From positions 27,660,985-27,724,984 of the forward strand of contig CM060106.1 in assembly GCA_030522415.1 (NCBI GenBank): a stretch of 64,000 nucleotides of DNA, given 5' to 3'. Both the position numbers and the translations under genes were made by a program. How positions within the stretch are numbered: the stretch's first letter is position 1; the number at the start of each line of letters is the position of its first letter. Below, piece after piece: positions 1 to 12,200 of this stretch. The notes under the pieces were generated by a model, which was given only the letters and a program-made list of their open reading frames with translations, had not been told where the DNA came from and searched no databases. This stretch comes from Channallabes apus (Eukaryota > Chordata > Actinopteri > Siluriformes > Clariidae).

Positions 1-1394
1 AATTAAAGGGCTCCTGTGACCTTAATTATTTTTATTTTTTTTTTTATTCGTTTTTGAATTTCACATGGGTTTTCCAGTATGTAGACGGCAGACAAAAATA
101 TGGGAATGTAAACACTGATTCGCCTGTTTCACATTTATTTTTTTTTGTATGATGTCATTCCAGAAAAGTAAGAAACAGACTAGAATGTTGGTACTGGGGG
201 TGAACATTTACCTAGCCTCTGTTTTCTCATTGGCTGGGTAAATGTCCTTCCACGAAGGGGTGTTGGAGGGCAGTTAATTCATGTGCATTTAAAGCTCCAG
301 ACCTTGAAAAGGAGAAATAAAAGAGAAGGAATTTCAGGGATGCACGACATATAGAACATTAACAGAGACGCTTTAGAGACGTGTGAGACTTCCGTTAACT
401 TGTTAAAAAGCAGTATCACGAAGTAGGGCACCTTTAATTCCTCCCCGAAACTGTAATCTCAGCTCTACATAACTGCTCCGGTGTAACCATTGTAAGGACT
501 GTCGCCATGACAACCAGCATAAATACCACTGCTTGAAGTTTTGGTTTAAGAGCACCCACTAGAGCGTCCTGATCTAAGAAATAACGACCTTTTAGGAGGA
601 AATGGCTTTATGATGCTCCTCACCTCACACTGGGACACTTAGTTTCTTGGAAACTGTGGACTCGCTTATTTCTGAAGAACACCTTCGTGATCTAATATGT
701 GCTTTTATCTAACAGGTAGCGCTTTAGTAATGCGTTCATGGTGTTATTGATTTATTATGTGTAGTGTGTTTGTTAGAAAACATCAGCATGTGGTTAAATG
801 GAACCGGAGAAATAATCAGCACACGTCCACATATACAGTACAGTATATATTACTCTTAATAATGTGTAGTTTCCTCCTTGTGCAACCGAAACAGCAATGA
901 CCTGTCTTTTGAAATTGTTTTCGCGGTTCTCATCACTACCCACCCACTTCCAGGTGCCATTGGCGAAAGGGGGACCGAAGCCTGGCGCTTGTCCTCTGAT
1001 GTAATATAAGCGCTGCTGTAGCTCGAATAGCTGAAAGGGTTAATGCTGGTTTCCTTTAGGAAGGTGTCGACACACAGAGCATTACTGTTTTGGTGGGATG
1101 CTAGGGAGGCTATGGTCATAATGTTATGTCTGATTAGGATGTATATACATACGTACATACACACAGACATGTGGATGAATTTATGTTTGTGTTTTGCATG
1201 TGTACGTTTGCCTCTTCGAGTGTGTGCATGTGTTTTTTTTTCTTATTAAAGCTAAAAAGATCGGGTTATGCACGTCTGTGAGCAACGGCCTTTTAATTAA
1301 GTCACACCTCTCAGATGCTCCTGTGGTTTATAACGATTTTTTTGGAAATTATGACACTGTTTACAGACAGCACCAAGACCAAAGACAGAAGTCT

Positions 1395-1396
<2 letters not shown>

Positions 1397-1454
<58 letters not shown>

Positions 1455-1599
1455 CTGATGAGGTGTTAAGGTGCTACTGATGAGATGTTTACAGCAACAG
1501 TAGGTATGTTTCATAGCCTTTGTGTCTGTACACACACACACACACACACACACACCACACTCAGAGGCTCAGTTGTGCAACGCTACTGCACAAGGTGCC

Positions 1600-1667
<68 letters not shown>

Positions 1668-1751
1668 CATCCCACCACAACAAACTGCTGATCTCCTGCT
1701 CTCAGCGATTGCGCTCCTCATTAATCCTCTCTCGGTTTCTTCGCAGCCGTG

Positions 1752-1802
<51 letters not shown>
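1397..1802 (+). repeat. Cluster of GT/CA microsatellites
   Basis: (GT)n lies at 1397-1450, (CA)n at 1531-1554, (GT)n plus (GA)n at 1605-1667, and (CT)n plus (CA)n at 1751-1802. The tracts alternate in strand orientation, so the GT and CA blocks can pair as hairpins. Confidence 0.95.
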
Positions 1803-1803
<1 letters not shown>

Positions 1804-2309
1804 TGTCATTCCCGCACCTCAGAACAACTCGTAGCTCTTTAGAGTGATTAAAGTCCCAGAAGATGTAGCATGGTATTACGTATCGAGGCTTGTAAAACAT
1901 CTTGTGTACATTTTGATTACAAACTCGAACTGACGAATTCATCTAATAGCGTTTGAATTACAGAAGAGTGAAGGTTTTTTTCTTTCTGATGAGCTCTTTA
2001 TACACGCTTTTGTCCACTCTGCTGCAGGACATGTGGACTTTTAGAAAACTAAAAGTTATTCCTACATTTTTTTCGGCGTATCGATCCTCCACCAGATCAA
2101 CGTTAACCTCGTTAGGGAACCATCATCCGCTTTAGATTCAGTCCATTTGTCTGAGCGCTTTTGAGGTTAAGTAATGACTTTCTGTGCCGGCTAGTGACTC
2201 AGTGCATGATGGGAAATGTAGTGAAGTGTGTTCTGGGAAATGGAAACACCGCTATCTGTTTAAGTCTCTCCCTGTGCCTCTCATTTGATCGCTTTCTTTG
2301 TATTCCTCC

Positions 2310-5300
2310 TGTGTGTCTCTCTCTGTCTCTCACTGTGTGTCTCTCACTGTGTGTCTCTCTCTGTCTCTCACTGTGTGTCTCTCACTGTGTGTCTCTCTCT
2401 GTCTCTCACTGTGTGTGTGTGTCTCTCTCTGTCTCTCACTGTGTCTCTCTCTCTGTCTCTCACTGTGTCTCTCTCTCTGTCTCTCACTGTGTCTCTCTCT
2501 CTGTCTCTCACTGTGTCTCTCTCTCTGTCTCTCACTGTGTCTCTCTCTCTGCCTCTCACTGTGTCTCTCTCTCTGTCTCTCACTGTGTCTCTCTCTCTCT
2601 GTCTCTCACTGTGTCTCTCTCTCTCTGTCTCTCACTGTGTCTCTCTCTCTGTCTCTCACTGTGTGTGTGTCTCTCTCTCTGTCTCTCACTGTGTGTGTGT
2701 CTCTCTCTCTGTCTCTCACTGTGTGTGTGTCTCACTCTATCTCTCACTGTGTGTCTCTCTCTGCCTCTCACTGTGTGTGTGTCTCACTCTGTCTCTCACT
2801 GTGTGTCTCTCACTGTGTGTCTCTCACTGTGTGTCTCTCTCTGTCTCTCATTGTGTGTCTCTCTCTGTCTCTCATTGTGTGTCTCTCTCTGTCTCTCACT
2901 GTGTGTGTGTCTCTCTCTGTCTCTCACTGTGTCTCTCTCTCTGTCTCTCACTGTGTGTGTGTCTCTCTGTCTCTCACTGTGTGTGTGTCTCTCTGTCTCT
3001 CACTGTGTGTGTGTCTCTCTCTGTCTCTCACTGTGTCTCTCTCTCTGTCTCTCACTGTGTGTGTGTCTCTCTGTCTCTCACTGTGTGTGTGTCTCTCTGT
3101 CTCTCACTGTGTGTGTGTCTCTCTGTCTCTCACTGTGTGTGTCTCTCTGTCTCTCACTGTGTGTGTCTCTCTCTCTGTCTCTCACTGTGTGTGTCTCTCT
3201 CGGCCTCTCACTGTGTGTGTGTCTCTCTTTCGGCCTCTCACTGTGTGTGTCTCTCTCTCTGCCTCTCACTGTGTGTGTCTCTCTCTCTGCCTCTCACTGT
3301 GTGTGTCTCTCTCTCTGTCTCTCACTGTGTCTCTCTCTCTGTCTCTAACTGTGTGTGTGTCTCTTTCGGCCTCTCACTGTGTGTGTCTCTCTCTCTGCCT
3401 CTCACTGTGTGTGTCTCTCTGCCTCTCACTGTGTGTGTGTCTCTCTCTGCCTCTCACTGTGTGTGTGTCTCTCTCTGCCTCTCACTGTGTGTGTGTCTCT
3501 GTCTCTCACTGGGAGTCTCTCTCTGCCTCTCACTGTGTGTCTCTCTCTGCCTCTCACTGTGTGTGTGTCTCTGTTTCTCTCACTGTGTGTGTGTCTCTGT
3601 CTCTCACTGGGAGTCTCTCTCTGTCTCTCACTGTGTCTCTGTCTCTCACTGTGTGTGTGTCTCTGTTTCTCTCACTGTGTGTGTGTCTCTGTCTCTCACT
3701 GGGAGTCTCTCTCTGCCTCTCACTGGGAGTCTCTCTCTGTCTCTCACTGTGTCTCTCTCTCTGTCTCTCACTGTGACTCTCTCTCTGCCTCTCACTGTGT
3801 CTCTCTCTCTGTCTCTCACTGTGTCTCTCTCTCTGTCTCTCACTGTGTCTCTCTCTCTGTCTCTCACTGTGTCTCTCTCTCTGTCTCTCACTGTGTGTGT
3901 GTCTCTCTCTCTGTCTCTCACTGTGTGTGTGTCTCTCTCTGTCTCTCACTGTGTGTCTCTCTCTGCCTCTCACTGTGTGTGTCTCACTCTGTCTCTCACT
4001 GTGTGTCTCTCTCTGTCTCTCATTGTGTGTCTCTCTCTGTCTCTCATTGTGTGTCTCTCTCTGTCTCTCATTGTGTGTCTCTCTCTGTCTCTCATTGTGT
4101 GTCTCTCTCTGTCTCTCACTGTGTGTGTGTCTCTCTCTGTCTCTCACTGTGTCTCTCTCTCTGTCTCTCACTGTGTGTGTGTCTCTCTGTCTCTCACTGT
4201 GTGTGTGTCTCTCTCTGTCTCTCACTGTGTGTGTCTCTCTCTCTGTCTCTCACTGTGTGTGTCTCTCTCTCTGTCTCTCACTGTGTGTGTCTCTCTCTCT
4301 GTCTCTCACTGTGTGTGTCTCTCTCTCTGTCTCTCACTGTGTGTGTCTCTCTCTCTGTCTCTCACTGTGTGTGTCTCTCTCGGCCTCTCACTGTGTGTGT
4401 GTCTCTCTCGGCCTCTCACTGTGTGTGTGTCTCTCTCGGCCTCTCACTGTGTGTGTGTCTCTCTTTCGGCCTCTCACTGTGTGTGTCTCTCTCTCTGCCT
4501 CTCACTGTGTGTGTCTCTCTCTCTGCCTCTCACTGTGTGTGTCTCTCTCTCTGCCTCTCACTGTGTCTCTCTCTCTGTCTCTCACTGTGTCTCTCTCTCT
4601 GTCTCTAACTGTGTGTGTGTCTCTTTCGGCCTCTCACTGTGTGTGTCTCTCTCTCTGCCTCTCACTGTGTGTGTCTCTCTGCCTCTCACTGTGTGTGTCT
4701 CTCTGCCTCTCACTGTGTGTGTGTCTCTCTCTGCCTCTCACTGTGTGTGTGTCTCTGTCTCTCACTGGGAGTCTCTCTCTGCCTCTCACTGTGTGTCTCT
4801 CTCTGCCTCTCACTGTGTGTGTGTCTCTGTTTCTCTCACTGTGTGTGTGTCTCTGTCTCTCACTGGGAGTCTCTCTCTGTCTCTCACTGTGTCTCTGTCT
4901 CTCACTGTGTGTGTGTCTCTCTCTGCCTCTCACTGTGTGTCACTCTGTGCCTCTCACTGTGTGTCTCTCTCTGCCTCTCACTGTGTGTCTCTCTCTGCCT
5001 CTCACTGTGTGTCTCTCTCTGCCTCTCACTGTGTGTGTGTCTCACTCTGTCTCTCACTGTGTGTCTCTCACTGTGTGTCTCTCACTGTGTGTCTCTCTCT
5101 GTCTCTCATTGTGTGTCTCTCTCTGTCTCTCATTGTGTGTCTCTCTCTGTCTCTCATTGTGTGTCTCTCTCTGTCTCTCATTGTGTGTCTCTCTCTGTCT
5201 CTCATTGTGTGTCTCTCTCTGTCTCTCATTGTGTGTCTCTCTCTGTCTCTCACTGTGTGTGTGTCTCTCTCTGTCTCTCACTGTGTCTCTCTCTCTGTCT

Positions 5301-8300
5301 CTCACTGTGTGTGTGTCTCTCTGTCTCTCACTGTGTGTGTGTCTCTCTGTCTCTCACTGTGTGTGTGTCTCTCTGTCTCTCACTGTGTGTGTGTCTCTCT
5401 GTCTCTCACTGTGTGTGTCTCTCTCTCTGTCTCTCACTGTGTGTGTCTCTCTCTCTGTCTCTCACTGTGTGTGTGTCTCTCTCGGCCTCTCACTGTGTGT
5501 GTGTCTCTCTCGGCCTCTCACTGTGTGTGTCTCTCTCTCTGCCTCTCACTGTGTGTGTCTCTCTCTCTGTCTCTCACTGTGTCTCTCTCTCTGTCTCTAA
5601 CTGTGTGTGTGTCTCTTTCGGCCTCTCACTGTGTGTGTCTCTCTCTCTGCCTCTCACTGTGTGTGTCTCTCTGCCTCTCACTGTGTGTGTGTCTCTCTCT
5701 GCCTCTCACTGTGTGTGTGTCTCTCTCTGCCTCTCACTGTGTGTGTGTCTCTGTCTCTCACTGGGAGTCTCTCTCTGCCTCTCACTGTGTGTCTCTCTCT
5801 GCCTCTCACTGTGTGTGTGTCTCTGTTTCTCTCACTGTGTGTGTGTCTCTGTCTCTCACTGGGAGTCTCTCTCTGCCTCTCACTGTGTGTCTCTCTCTGC
5901 CTCTCACTGTGTGTGTGTCTCTGTTTCTCTCACTGTGTGTGTGTCTCTGTCTCTCACTGGGAGTCTCTCTCTGTCTCTCACTGTGTCTCTGTCTCTCACT
6001 GTGTGTGTGTCTCTGTTTCTCTCACTGTGTGTGTGTCTCTGTCTCTCACTGGGAGTCTCTCTCTGTCTCTCACTGGGAGTCTCTCTCTGTCTCTCACTGG
6101 GAGTCTCTCTCTGTCTCTCACTGTGTCTCTCTCTCTGTCTCTCACTGTGACTCTCTCTCTGCCTCTCACTGTGTCTCTCTCTCTGTCTCTCACTGTGTCT
6201 CTCTCTCTGTCTCTCACTGTGTCTCTCTCTCTGTCTCTCACTGTGTCTCTCTCTCTGTCTCTCACTGTGTCTCTCTCTCTGTCTCTCACTGTGTGTGTGT
6301 CTCTCTCTCTGTCTCTCACTGTGTGTGTGTCTCTCTCTGTCTCTCACTGTGTGTCTCTCTCTGCCTCTCACTGTGTGTGTGTCTCACTCTGTCTCTCACT
6401 GTGTGTCTCTCTCTGTCTCTCATTGTGTGTCTCTCTCTGTCTCTCACTGTGTGTCTCTCTCTGTCTCTCACTGTGTCTCTCTCTCTGTCTCTCACTGTGT
6501 CTCTCTCTCTGTCTCTCACTGTGTGTGTGTCTCTCTGTCTCTCACTGTGTGTGTGTCTCTCTCTGTCTCTCACTGTGTGTGTCTCTCTCTCTGTCTCTCA
6601 CTGTGTGTGTCTCTCTCTCTGTCTCTCACTGTGTGTGTCTCTCTCGGCCTCTCACTGTGTGTGTGTCTCTCTCGGCCTCTCACTGTGTGTGTGTCTCTCT
6701 TTCGGCCTCTCACTGTGTGTGTCTCTCTCTCTCTGCCTCTCACTGTGTGTGTCTCTCTCTCTGCCTCTCACTGTGTGTGTCTCTCTCTCTGCCTCTCACT
6801 GTGTCTCTCTCTCTGTCTCTCACTGTGTCTCTCTCTCTGTCTCTAACTGTGTGTGTGTCTCTTTCGGCCTCTCACTGTGTGTGTCTCTCTCTCTGCCTCT
6901 CACTGTGTGTGTCTCTCTGCCTCTCACTGTGTGTGTCTCTCTGCCTCTCACTGTGTGTGTGTCTCTCTCTGCCTCTCACTGTGTGTGTGTCTCTGTCTCT
7001 CACTGGGAGTCTCTCTCTGCCTCTCACTGTGTGTCTCTCTCTGCCTCTCACTGTGTGTGTGTCTCTGTTTCTCTCACTGTGTGTGTGTCTCTGTCTCTCA
7101 CTGGGAGTCTCTCTCTGTCTCTCACTGTGTCTCTGTCTCTCACTGTGTGTGTGTCTCTCTCTGCCTCTCACTGTGTGTCACTCTGTGCCTCTCACTGTGT
7201 GTCTCTCTCTGCCTCTCACTGTGTGTCTCTCTCTGCCTCTCACTGTGTGTCTCTCTCTCTGCCTCTCACTGTGTGTCTCTCTCTCTCTGTCTCTCACTGT
7301 GTGTCTCTCTCTGCCTCTCACTGTGACTCTCTTTCTGCCTCTCACTGTGTGTCTCTCTCTGTCTCTCACTGTGTGTCTCTCTCTCTGCCTCTCACTGTGT
7401 GTCTCTCTCTCTCTGTCTCTCACTGTGTGTCTCTCTCTGCCTCTCACTGTGACTCTCTTTCTGCCTCTCACTGTGTGTCTCTCTCTGTCTCTCACTGTGT
7501 GTCTCTCTCTGCCTCTCACTGTGTGTCTCTCTCTCTGCCTCTCACTGTGTGTCTCTCTCTCTGCCTCTCACTGTGTGTCTCTCTCTCTCTGTCTCTCACT
7601 GTGTGTCTCTCTCTGCCTCTCACTGTGACTCTCTTTCTGCCTCTGACTGAATGTTTCTCTCTGTCTCTCACTGTTTGTCTCTCTCTGTCTCTCACCGTGT
7701 GTGTCTCTCTCTGCCTCTCACCGTGTGTCTCTCTCTCTGCCGCTCACTGTGTGTCTCTCTCTCTGCCTCTCACTGTGTGTCTCTCACTGTGACTCTCTTT
7801 CTGCCTCTGACTGAATGTTTCTCTCTGTCTCTCACTGTTTGTCTCTCTCTGTCTCTCACTGAGTGTGTCTCTCTCTGCCGCTCACTGTGTGTCTCTCTCT
7901 GCCTCTCACTGTGACTCTCTTTCTGCCTCTGACTGAATGTTTCTCTCTGTCTCTCACTGTTTGTCTCTCTCTGTCTCTCACCGTGTGTCTCTCTCTCTGC
8001 CGCTCACTGTGTGTCTCTCTCTCTGCCTCTCACTGTGTGTCTCTCTCTCTGCCTCTCACTGTGTGTCTCTCACTGTGACTCTCTTTCTGCCTCTGACTGA
8101 ATGTTTCTCTCTGTCTCTCACTGTTTGTCTCTCTCTGTCTCTCACTGAGTGTGTCTCTCTCTGTCTCTCACTGTGTCTCTCTCTGCCTCTGACTGAATGT
8201 GTCTCTCTGCCTCTGACTGAATGTGTCTCTCTGCCTCTAACTGTGTGTATATTTCTCTCTGACTGAATGTCTCTCTCTGCCTCTCACTGTGCGTGTCTCA

Positions 8301-8540
8301 CTGAATGTGTCTCTTTCTGACTCTCACTGGGAGTCTCTCTCTCTGCCTCTAACTGTGTGTGTGTCTCTCTCTGCCTCTGACTGAATGTCTCTCTCTCTAC
8401 CTTTCACTGTGCGTGTCTCTCTTTTCCTCTCTCTGTGTGTCTCACTGAATGTGTCTCTCCCTGCCTCTTACTGGGTGTCTCTCACTCTGCCTCTCACTGA
8501 GTGTGTCTCTTCCTCTCTCTTTGCCTCTCAAAGGGGTGTT
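2310..8540 (+). repeat. 6.2-kb CT/GT-rich tandem array with higher-order structure
   Basis: Short units of the type CTCTCTCTGTCTCTCACTGT vary in CT and GT number. The + strand is almost free of A except in CAC. Marker variants (gtctctaactgtg followed by ctttcggcc) recur at 3341, 4601, 5593 and 6839, showing a larger duplicated unit of about 1.25 kb and a shorter version of about 0.99 kb. From about 7640 the units decay (gactgaatg variants). Long open frames here are only products of the stop-free unit. Confidence 0.95.
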
Positions 8541-8934
8541 TTCTCTCTGTCTGCCTTTTACCAAGTGTGTGTGTGTGTGTGTCTCTGCCTGTTATAGAGT
8601 CTGGCTCTTTGCTTCTCACTTATCTGTGTCTTTCTCTACCTCTTACTGTAAGTCTCTCACTGTACATGTATATCTCTGTACTGCCTCTCTGACAGTTTCT
8701 TTTCGTTTGTCTCTCTGTTTACTGTTTCTTTCCATGCCGGTCCTGCTGTCTGGTTCTGCCTGTCGACTAACTTCCTGTTTCTTTCTTTCTATATCTTAAT
8801 GTTTTTCTGCATCTCTTTCTATCTCTCTATCTCTCTCTGTTTGTGACTGTCTGTTTTCGTGTCTCTCGCTCGCCCGCTGTTTTATGTTGACCTTTTCCTT
8901 CCTCTGGCTTTTTATCTCTCATTCTCTCTGATGT

Positions 8935-8966
<32 letters not shown>
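8541..8966 (+). repeat. Degenerate CT-rich tail of the array
   Basis: CT-rich sequence with decaying gtctctctg words ends in a pure (CT)n run at about 8939-8966. Confidence 0.8.
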
Positions 8967-8971
<5 letters not shown>

Positions 8972-9108
8972 AATGCCTCAATGCTATAAACAGTACCGGT
9001 CACATTATTGCCAAAGCAAATAGTGCAGTAAATAAGAAGTAAATAAGAAGAGCAGACACAGAAGTTTCACTGCATTCATATAACAATCTCTATCTTTCTC
9101 TCACACAG

Positions 9109-9227
9109 ACACTTTAACCTGCGGATGAAGAGAGACACGACTTTGTTTGCCCCAGACATGAAGGTGGAGATCTCTGGAAAGGAGACACCAGTTGACACCT
9201 CGCATATTTACAGCGGCGAGCTCTACG
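9109..9227 (+). CDS. adam10: adam10 coding exon 1 of window (prodomain; likely exon 3)
   Basis: The acceptor is tcacacag and the donor is G|gtcagt. The first base completes a codon begun in an upstream exon. The rest reads [13 protein letters not shown] and then [11 protein letters not shown], the early prodomain of ADAM10, and ends on the first base of a Gly codon (GG|A). The exon is 119 bp. A (CA)n/(CG)n tract begins 16 bp past the donor. Confidence 0.96.
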
Positions 9228-12200
9228 GTCAGTTATATCCACAACACACACACACACACACACACACACGCGCGCGCGCAAATCTAATAGATTTCGGTTT
9301 ATTAGATTAGTTTATTTGTAGGAAACCCGAACGTCCCTTCCCTCAGCCACCTTAACCACCTCAGACTGTGGGAACCCGAGGCGATCCCGAGGCATTCCCA
9401 GGCCTGTGCGGAGATATAATCTCTCCACCTAGTCCTCAGTCTGCCCTGTGGCGTCCTCCCAGCTGGACGTGCCATGAACACCTCTCTAGGGAGACAGCCT
9501 GGTGGCGTCCTTACCAGAGGCTCGAACCACAACTTTCCATGCAAAGGAGCAGCGGTTCTAGTCTGAGTTTCTCACGGATAACTGAGCTTCTCATCCTGTC
9601 TCTAAGGGAGAAGCCATTACGGCCACTTGCGCCATGTTGCCAAAAGTATTTGTTCGCTTGCATTCAACTGTACAGTATACGAACTTGAGTAACCTCCAAT
9701 ACTTGAATCATAAGGTTTTATATGATTTTGGTCGACCCTTTGCAGCTAGAACAGCTTCAACTCTTCTGCGAAGGCTTTCCACAAGGTTTAGGAGTGTGTT
9801 CATGGGAATTGTTTGACCATTCTTCCAGAAGCGCATTTGTGAGGTCAGACACTGCTGTTGGACGAGAAGGCCTGGGGCACAGTCTCCGCTCTGATTCATC
9901 CCACAGGTGTTGAGGTGCAGACCAGTCAAGTTTTTCCCCACCAAACTCGCTCATGGAGCTTGTTTGTGTACTGGTGGGCTTTTGGCAATATAGTGTATAT
10001 CTACTGACCTCATGCTCCTCATGCCTATAGGGTAGGAACGAGGATCAGCCGGTTGATGGAGAGCTTTGCCATTCTCCAAGCAACAAGACACTTAAATGTC
10101 CCCTCACTCGTGAAGAAGGCTCATAGATGCTTGAACTCCTTCACTTGTGCCACATTTTAACACAAAATTGATCCTGTGATGAAGCCAGGGGTAGCTCAGT
10201 GGTTAAGGCATTGGACTACGTTTCGGAAGATCCCAGGTTCAAACCCCACAACCACCAAGTTGCCACTGTTGGGCCCTTGAGCAAGGCCCTTAACCCTCAA
10301 CTGCTCAGCTGTGTAATGAGATAATAATGTAAGTCGCTCTGGATAAAGAGCGTCTGCCAAATGCCTAAATGTAAATGAAGCTAAAGCCAGGGTGCGTCGT
10401 CGCGAGACCTTAGAGGAAGCGCTATTTGCACAAAGAACAAAAAAAAAAATTATGAATAAAGTTTCATCCCGTATGACAGCAGCGCGCATTTTTTTTCTCT
10501 CGGCCGCTCTCGACCGCGTCCAGCCTCACCCACCCCTCTGTTTGCATTAGCTCTCACTCCTCCATTTGTACACAAGCGGAGCTCTCACTGTTCTGTCTCT
10601 TTTCTTCCCAGACTTTTAACAAGCGCAAAAGGCACCAGTTCACCGCAGTACGCCTCGGCTGCGCATCAGGCTTGTTTGTAAAATGCCAGCGTACCATGCT
10701 GTAGCACAAATTATTCAGAAGGCCTGGGTTTGGGTGAAAGCATTAGTCATGTTCCAGCCACTGATTGTGTTAGCATTCGCAAGTGCAAACAGTTTGAGCA
10801 TTTCTATTAAATCTGGCTGTGAAATTGCCGCGGCTTTCCTATTCATTAGCGCCGTCTTTCCGGAGTCATAGTCATTTCTGGAGCTGCGGGGTTCCTGCAC
10901 ATATTACCGAACTTGCTGTAGTGTTCGACATTAAAATAGAGTGTGTAAAACAGAGAGGTGAGAGAAAGAGCAGACTTTTGATCTTATATATATATAATAT
11001 TGATTTGATGCCGTGCATATTGCATATGATGTATTGTATATTTAAATTACCATCAAACATTTTAAGCATCTAAGTCTTTTACAGTGGCCTAAAAAGTTAA
11101 ATACAGCGATCAGCCATAACATTTTAACCTTTTAGTCGCCAAACGTAATGCTCTGTACTGTATGCTCTGACTCCTTTCTATGAGACCCAGCATTAACCTT
11201 ATCATCAAGCCGAGCTACAAAAGCTCTTCTATTGGCTAGAATCACACAGTCCAGCCCTCGCTCCCCACATGCATCACTGAACCTCGTCCGGCCCTGACCC
11301 TGTCCCCGGTTTACCGGATTTCCTTCCTCGAAAAATATTGTGTTGCAGTGATGCACAGTACCAGGCACTGCACACTTTGTTTCCTGGAGATCTCCATAAG
11401 TGCTGGAACAAATGAATGGAAAAGGTGGTGCGAGAGAGAGAGAGAGGAGGGAGTGAGTGGGAGAGATCTGGCAGCTTCTTCTCCTCTGAGTTTTTTTTTA
11501 TCATCATTATTATTACTACTCTTACTTTATTCTTTTTGTTTATTTATTTAGTGTTTTTTTTTTTTTTTTTTTTTTAAGAGAGAGAGTTTGCATTCCTACA
11601 CTTAGGGAAGTAAAGATGAACTGATTTCAGTCGGCGCACATTGGTCGTAATCTTTGTCTGACAGACATTCAAGTCTAACCAGGACTTCTGATTGTTCATA
11701 ACAGAACACAGTTTTACGTCTGAAACACTGACCTCCCAGGAACTCCTTAGAACATGAAGAAAGTTCAGGACTGTACAGGGGAATGTGGCAACATCTCCCA
11801 GACGAGTTCCTGTAATGAGCAAGTCATGGCCATGAATGATTGTGTGTGTACAGTTCCCACACAGAGATGCGTCTCTTTCGAAAGTTGCCGACAACTTATC
11901 TGTGGAGTTTCGTGATTCAGGCGCTCCACTTGCTGAAAGTTCACTGGAACGACTGAAGTGAGCTTCGAACCACCTCGGCATTCACTGACCTATAGACCTA
12001 TAGCCTCCTTTGAAGTCATCTGTACACCTTCATTCATGAGAAATGTCATCGGTTTCACTTGAACAACCCTCATAGCTGTACTCGTGTTTAAAAAAAAAAT
12101 AAATAAATTTTTTTTTAAAGCCACCATGACTGAATAGACTTTTAAGGGTCGATTTTTATTGTTTGATGGAATTTTGTAATGAGTTTCAGTTTTCTCTTTG

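Larger units (their letters stand above)
1..9108 (+). other. Intron upstream of first adam10 exon
   Basis: No coding exon was recognised here. Bases 1-1390 are unique-looking AT-rich sequence with no feature I can name. 1397-1802 is microsatellite, 2310-8966 is the CT/GT array, and 8967-9108 leads to the acceptor. The preceding adam10 exon (N-terminal prodomain) was looked for and not found, so it probably lies further upstream. Confidence 0.8.

Noticed and set aside
856..1170. A 104-codon minus-strand frame near 1 kb
   Set aside because: No recognisable domain or splice signals; one of several chance frames in the upstream intron.
2285..7792. An 1835-codon open frame (Ser/Leu/Val/Cys-rich) on the + strand
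   Set aside because: It is a translation of the CT/GT tandem array, which lacks stop codons by composition. Similar frames exist in the other + frames and on the minus strand.
1..9108. The preceding adam10 exon (N-terminal prodomain)
   Set aside because: I looked for the conserved segment before HFNLRMKRD with a splice donor and found no candidate; it is probably upstream of the window.
10186..10377. A tRNA gene, from the A and B boxes
   Set aside because: No cloverleaf can be drawn past the boxes, and the rest is a known type of SINE body and tail. The same applies at 25108, 26647 and 49998.
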